A DNA stretch of 8,097 nt from Methanomassiliicoccales archaeon. Lineage in GTDB: Archaea > Thermoplasmatota > Thermoplasmata > Methanomassiliicoccales > UBA472. Location: positions 1 through 8,097 of the forward strand of contig JALOTM010000030.1 in assembly GCA_025457905.1 (NCBI GenBank), in the 5' to 3' direction. Below, in pieces: positions 5,267 to 8,097 of this stretch (the stretch's first letter is position 1; each line of letters begins with the position of its first letter). The notes beneath the pieces are model-generated. The model worked only from the letters and a program-made list of their open reading frames with translations, had not been told where the DNA came from and did no database searches. Position numbers and translations under genes: made by a program.

Positions 5267-7768
5267 CTTCACTCTGGGGAACGTCACTGAGAATATCGAG
5301 CCCCTTATGCCATCCACTCTCTCCCTGTCTTCCACCCATATCTTTCCCCCGAAGCGTTCGCAAAGCGAGCTCACCACCGAGAGCCCGATCCCATGCCCCT
5401 CTGAAGCCGAGCTGGCGTCAACGCTCTCGAAACGACGGAACAGGAAGGACTTGCGGTCCTCGGAGATGCCCCCTCCCTGGTCCTTGACGTCCATGCGCCA
5501 GAAGCTGGTCCCTCCCTCCTCGTGCTCGCGGAGGACCACATCGATGGGCCAATCCCCCGCATGCTTGCAGGCGTTGGAGATGAGGTTGTAGACCACGTCC
5601 TTGATGAAGCTGTCTCCCATGACCAAGGCCTGGCCGGTGACGGGATGGAAGTGCACGTCCGTGTCCTCGTAGAGGATGTTCTGCCGGATAGACTCCAGCA
5701 CCTCCGCGATGACCTTGGGGAGGTCCACGGGCTCGAAGGAACGGACGGACTCCATGGTCCGGAGGAGCGAGAGCTTCCTAACATCTGCGATCAGTGAGGA
5801 GATGTTCTCTGACTGGGCCAAACAGCTCTTGACGAAGCGGCGTTGCCTCTCATCCAGCTTCGGGTCCTTGGCCAGCATCTCCAGGTAACCATGGATGGGC
5901 ACGTTATAGTTGGCCACGTCGTGGGTGAGCAGGATGTTGTACATCTGCTGGGAGCTGGCCTGCTCGTTCAGGCGGTTGAACATCTGGGCGTTGTAGATGG
6001 CGGTGGCCGCCTGGAAGGAGAATAGCTGGATGAGGCGGAACTCGTTCTCATTGAACGGCACGCCAGGCACCCTCTCCAAGGTCATGACCCCCAAAAGCTC
6101 GTCCCCCATCTTCAAGGGCACGGATATCAGCGAGGACGGGTCGTCAGGTGTGCCAGGGACATGGAGGGAGCGGCTGTCCTTGTCGGCCCTCTCGATGAGC
6201 ATTCCCTCCCGGGTCTGAGCGACTATGCCTGTGATGCCCTCGCCGACGCGTATGGTCAGTCCGCCGAGCACATTCGCGTAGGGCGACACGGAGGATATGA
6301 GATGGAGATTGGTGGTGTTCTTGTCGATCTGAAAGAGATAGACGGCGTCGGCCTTCACCAGCTCTGAGGCCTTGCCCAGTATCGAATCGAGGACCTGCTG
6401 CATCTCCAGACTGCTGGAGACGGCCATGGACGTCTCATACAGGCTCTCGAGCTCCATGTTCTTGAGGGCCAGCTCGTCCTTGAGGCGCACTTTGTGCATG
6501 GATATGGCCAGCTGGTTGCAGAAGACCTGCAGAATGGCCAACTTGGACTGGAGGTTCACGGAGGTGTCCATGGTGCCGAAGGCGCCGCATCCGTACACAT
6601 CCCCACGGAAGCGGATGGGCAGGCAGATGAGAGACTTGATCTCCTTGTCCTCGAGCACTATCCGGGGGTCCGACTGGACCCCCATGGAGATGAAGGAGGT
6701 CCCTGCCTGGACCCCCCGGTAGAGGGGCCCTTCGCCGACCAAATGCGACTCGAGGAGCATGCGGCCACGGCGGAAATCGAGGCCGGCGCAGACCATGCGG
6801 GGCTTGCTCTCCTTGCCGACGAGGCGGAAGACGGCGAAGTCCACCCCGAGTGAATCGATGAGCTTGTCCAGGTCCTTCTCGATGGCCTGGACCATGTCGT
6901 CCGCCTCCACGATGTCGGTGGTGGTCTCGGCCAGGACCTCCAAGTTCTGGTCCTGCTCCCTCGCCCTGGCATCGGCAATGGACGGGTTGGTCAGCTCGTG
7001 ACCAAAGCCCATGGTGCCGATTACATTGCCCAGGCTGTCGCGTATGGGCTGCATGCGCCACTTGAGGCGCACCGAACCCCTGGAGGCGGAGAGGAGACGG
7101 ACCTCGCCTGATGAGGGCTCTCCGCTCTTGGCACGCGATAGTGTGAGATCGATGATGTCCGGACGGCCCGGCTCAGGGACGGTTATCTCGCTGACATGCC
7201 GGCCGATGATGTCCTCCCTGGCCTTTCCGGTAAGGGTCTCCACAGAGGCACTGGCGGTGATGACCATCCCGTCTAGGTCCAGGGCGATGGCCAGCAGGTC
7301 GCTCCATCTCATGAGCTCCTCGGCCACCTCATAGGTGGTCAGCGGCAATGCCAGGCCCATTGGCTTGGATGTGGTCTCAGCGGTCACGACGGCCAGGGGC
7401 TCGTCCCCGTGCATGCGCTCGATCCTTAGTCTTAGCCGCGGTTGGGCCTTGGCCGAGGATGGGTGGAAGTCCGAGACCTCCGGACGGCCGGCATTCGCGG
7501 CCTTGGAGATCATGGCCCTGAGGGCCTCCCTCTCGTCCGAGGCGACCAATTCCATGAGGGGCATTCCCAGAACCGCTTCGGGGAGGACGCCCAAGGCATC
7601 AGCCAGGGGTTGCGTGACGGATATGACCCGCCCATCGTCGCTCACGGAGGCCATCATCAGGCCTCCATCGCCACGGTCCGGTTCAGACCCCTCCCCTTGG
7701 CTGCTCCTGTCGTCCGCGCCGGATGGAGACGATACGGCGCCCTCTGGGTCCAGACGTATGCTTCCCAT
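5261..7768 (-). CDS. Soluble sensor histidine kinase, PAS-PAS-GAF-GAF-HisKA-HATPase
   Basis: An 835-residue kinase without membrane segments, so it senses a cytoplasmic signal. Domains in order: a Ser/Gly/Asp-rich tail (1-36); PAS (about 37-132); PAS (about 150-260, DLDGMVITASASVETLTGK); GAF (about 278-425, with cysteines at 327, 382, 394 and 417); a short helix; GAF (about 441-597, GVMTLERVPG...FNENE); a phospho-acceptor helix with H616 in LLTHDVANYN, the archaeal type of H-box; and HATPase (about 700-833) with N box N728/N732 (YNLISNACKH), G1 DQGGGI at 763-768 and G2 GHGIGL at 791-796. All catalytic elements are present. ATG 7768 was chosen because it lies about 26 bp from the centre of a strong box A, as a leaderless transcript would; a GTG at 7780 would fall upstream of the predicted RNA start. 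The receiver gene directly downstream is the likely target. The stop TAA lies inside a possible promoter for that gene. The ligand cannot be read from the sequence. Confidence 0.93.
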   Translation of the reverse strand: MGSIRLDPEGAVSSPSGADDRSSQGEGSEPDRGDGGLMMASVSDDGRVISVTQPLADALGVLPEAVLGMPLMELVASDEREALRAMISKAANAGRPEVSDFHPSSAKAQPRLRLRIERMHGDEPLAVVTAETTSKPMGLALPLTTYEVAEELMRWSDLLAIALDLDGMVITASASVETLTGKAREDIIGRHVSEITVPEPGRPDIIDLTLSRAKSGEPSSGEVRLLSASRGSVRLKWRMQPIRDSLGNVIGTMGFGHELTNPSIADARAREQDQNLEVLAETTTDIVEADDMVQAIEKDLDKLIDSLGVDFAVFRLVGKESKPRMVCAGLDFRRGRMLLESHLVGEGPLYRGVQAGTSFISMGVQSDPRIVLEDKEIKSLICLPIRFRGDVYGCGAFGTMDTSVNLQSKLAILQVFCNQLAISMHKVRLKDELALKNMELESLYETSMAVSSSLEMQQVLDSILGKASELVKADAVYLFQIDKNTTNLHLISSVSPYANVLGGLTIRVGEGITGIVAQTREGMLIERADKDSRSLHVPGTPDDPSSLISVPLKMGDELLGVMTLERVPGVPFNENEFRLIQLFSFQAATAIYNAQMFNRLNEQASSQQMYNILLTHDVANYNVPIHGYLEMLAKDPKLDERQRRFVKSCLAQSENISSLIADVRKLSLLRTMESVRSFEPVDLPKVIAEVLESIRQNILYEDTDVHFHPVTGQALVMGDSFIKDVVYNLISNACKHAGDWPIDVVLREHEEGGTSFWRMDVKDQGGGISEDRKSFLFRRFESVDASSASEGHGIGLSVVSSLCERFGGKIWVEDRERVDGIRGSIFSVTFPRVKV

Positions 7769-7780
7769 CGCTAGAGCCAC

Positions 7781-7787
7781 TATTATC
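7781..7787 (-). promoter_or_regulatory. GATAATA heptamer between kinase box A and RNA start
   Basis: GATAATA (minus strand) begins 2 bp downstream of the kinase box A. The same heptamer forms both arms of the inverted repeat at 7853-7872. A site between box A and the RNA start is where an archaeal repressor would typically act. Sequence repetition is the only evidence. Confidence 0.25.
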
Positions 7788-7789
7788 GG

Positions 7790-7798
7790 TATATATAA
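7790..7798 (-). promoter_or_regulatory. Strong box A (TATA) of histidine kinase gene
   Basis: TTATATATA on the minus strand is close to the archaeal box A consensus and is the best promoter element in the window. Its centre is about 26 bp from ATG 7768, so the transcript probably begins at or next to the start codon. A purine-rich stretch (GCAGGA) sits just upstream where a BRE would be. Confidence 0.7.
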
Positions 7799-7811
7799 TC
7801 CTGCTTTCCTC

Positions 7812-7819
7812 AGATTCTC
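7812..7819 (-). promoter_or_regulatory. GAGAATCT element upstream of box A (copy 2)
   Basis: GAGAATCT on the minus strand ends 13 bp before the kinase box A, matching the copy before the regulator gene (846-853) in sequence, orientation and approximate placement. A related nonamer, GAATCTAGT, occurs on the plus strand at 7845-7853 and, in the same form, at 848-856. Confidence 0.3.
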
Positions 7820-7852
7820 TTGATGTAAATCATGGCAGGGTCACGAATCTAG

Positions 7853-7872
7853 TATTATCTAATTCGATAATA
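7853..7872. repeat. Inverted repeat TATTATC-6-GATAATA, possible operator
   Basis: TATTATC (7853-7859), a 6-bp spacer and GATAATA (7866-7872) form a perfect dyad. A shifted pairing, GTATTAT/ATAATAC (7852-7858 and 7870-7876), is also perfect. The dyad lies about 55 bp upstream of the kinase box A, and a third copy of the heptamer lies at 7781-7787. Too AT-rich for a stable RNA hairpin, it is more likely a dimer binding site than a terminator. Confidence 0.35.
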
Positions 7873-8015
7873 ATACACTGGCCCTATCGCAGGGAAAATA
7901 CGCCATATGATGGTCGGTCCTGGCATGCTGATGGCCCCTCGATGAACGGAGCCCTTTGCTCGTGGCACAAGGATTCCATTTCGAATCGAGTGCAATTCCA
8001 GTGGACTCGCCATGC

Positions 8016-8023
8016 TTAAATAT
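8016..8023 (+). promoter_or_regulatory. Candidate box A for a gene at the right window edge
   Basis: TTAAATAT, with a start predicted near 8046 on the plus strand. An ATG at 8087 (codons ATG TCG ACA) would follow a leader of about 40 nt, but only 11 bases of that possible gene are visible and no Shine-Dalgarno precedes it. The element could also be read on the other strand. Confidence 0.35.
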
Positions 8024-8041
8024 CCCATCGCATTCTTGCGC

Positions 8042-8056
8042 CCCGAGGGGCTCGGG
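8042..8056 (+). other. GC-rich hairpin in predicted leader
   Basis: CCCGAG-GGG-CTCGGG is a perfect 6-bp stem with a 3-nt loop, followed by a possible small stem TGGG/CCCA at 8057-8069. It sits at the predicted RNA start for the rightward promoter, so it could be a structured leader. No U-run follows, so it is not a bacterial-type terminator. Confidence 0.3.
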
Positions 8057-8097
8057 TGGGCTCATCCCAATTCTCCTCCTGACATCATGTCGACAAG

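Larger units (their letters stand above)
7769..8086. other. 318-bp intergenic region upstream of kinase gene
   Basis: No convincing gene lies here. Base composition is AT-richer than the flanking coding DNA. It holds the kinase promoter at one end and a rightward box A at the other, plus short inverted repeats: TATTATC/GATAATA at 7853-7872, and GATTC/GAATC at 7972-7987, both with 6-bp spacers. The middle part (about 7880-7970) shows nothing recognisable. Its divergent layout suggests regulation in both directions. Confidence 0.6.

Noticed and set aside
7905..7960. Possible C/D box small RNA (TGATGG, CTGATGG, CGATGAA)
   Set aside because: C-like boxes are imperfect and no properly spaced D box with terminal stem is present.
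7859..8065. 68-codon minus-strand reading frame with a good Shine-Dalgarno-like GGAGGAG before ATG 8065
   Set aside because: Third-position GC is far lower than in the real genes, the sequence has no domain-like pattern, and it covers the AT-rich promoter region and its dyad. The purine run may be chance.
8040..8097. Possible tRNA or SRP RNA start at the right edge
   Set aside because: No acceptor stem, D-loop consensus or SRP-like 5' sequence can be read; only a short hairpin is visible.

Overview
The window looks like a chromosomal segment of a high-GC archaeon. The basis is archaeal TATA-type (box A) promoter elements in the gaps between genes, archaeal-style soluble sensor kinases and response regulators, a C-terminal domain resembling the methanogen output domain MetOD1, and a HisA/HisF-related TIM-barrel protein of a type known from methanogens. 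A methanogenic euryarchaeote, possibly of the Thermoplasmata/Methanomassiliicoccales type, fits best. This is an inference from gene content and style, with no marker gene in the window to prove it. Seven protein genes account for nearly all coding sequence, with no sign of a mobile element, CRISPR array, tRNA or rRNA.

Layout, plus strand: (1) a HisA/HisF-family protein whose 5' end lies outside the window; (2) after a 98-bp gap with a box A, a 555-residue response regulator of architecture REC-GAF-PAS-(MetOD1-like Cys domain); (3, 4) two adjacent paralogous PrsW-type polytopic membrane proteins, 10 bp apart. This rightward group meets a leftward group at about 4246, with only 2 bp between the two stop codons.

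Layout, minus strand (read from about 7768 down to 4248): (5) an 835-residue soluble histidine kinase, PAS-PAS-GAF-GAF-HisKA-HATPase, behind a strong box A and probably leaderless; (6) a 130-residue stand-alone receiver protein with a good Shine-Dalgarno sequence and a possible internal promoter; (7) an iron-sulfur flavoprotein-like reductase. The last 318 bp upstream of the kinase have no convincing gene and are AT-richer. They hold inverted repeats and a second box A facing rightward, probably for a gene starting at the window edge.

How the parts may work together: the kinase probably phosphorylates the neighbouring receiver protein and, possibly, the REC domain of the large regulator across the convergent junction. 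The flavoprotein and the cysteine-rich output domain suggest a redox or metal theme, and the paired PrsW-like proteins suggest a membrane output or sensing arm. These links are inferred from gene order only. The most unusual non-coding observation is an identical octamer (GAGAATCT) placed just upstream of box A at both the regulator and the kinase promoters. Nothing seen amounts to a clearly new defence or mobile system.
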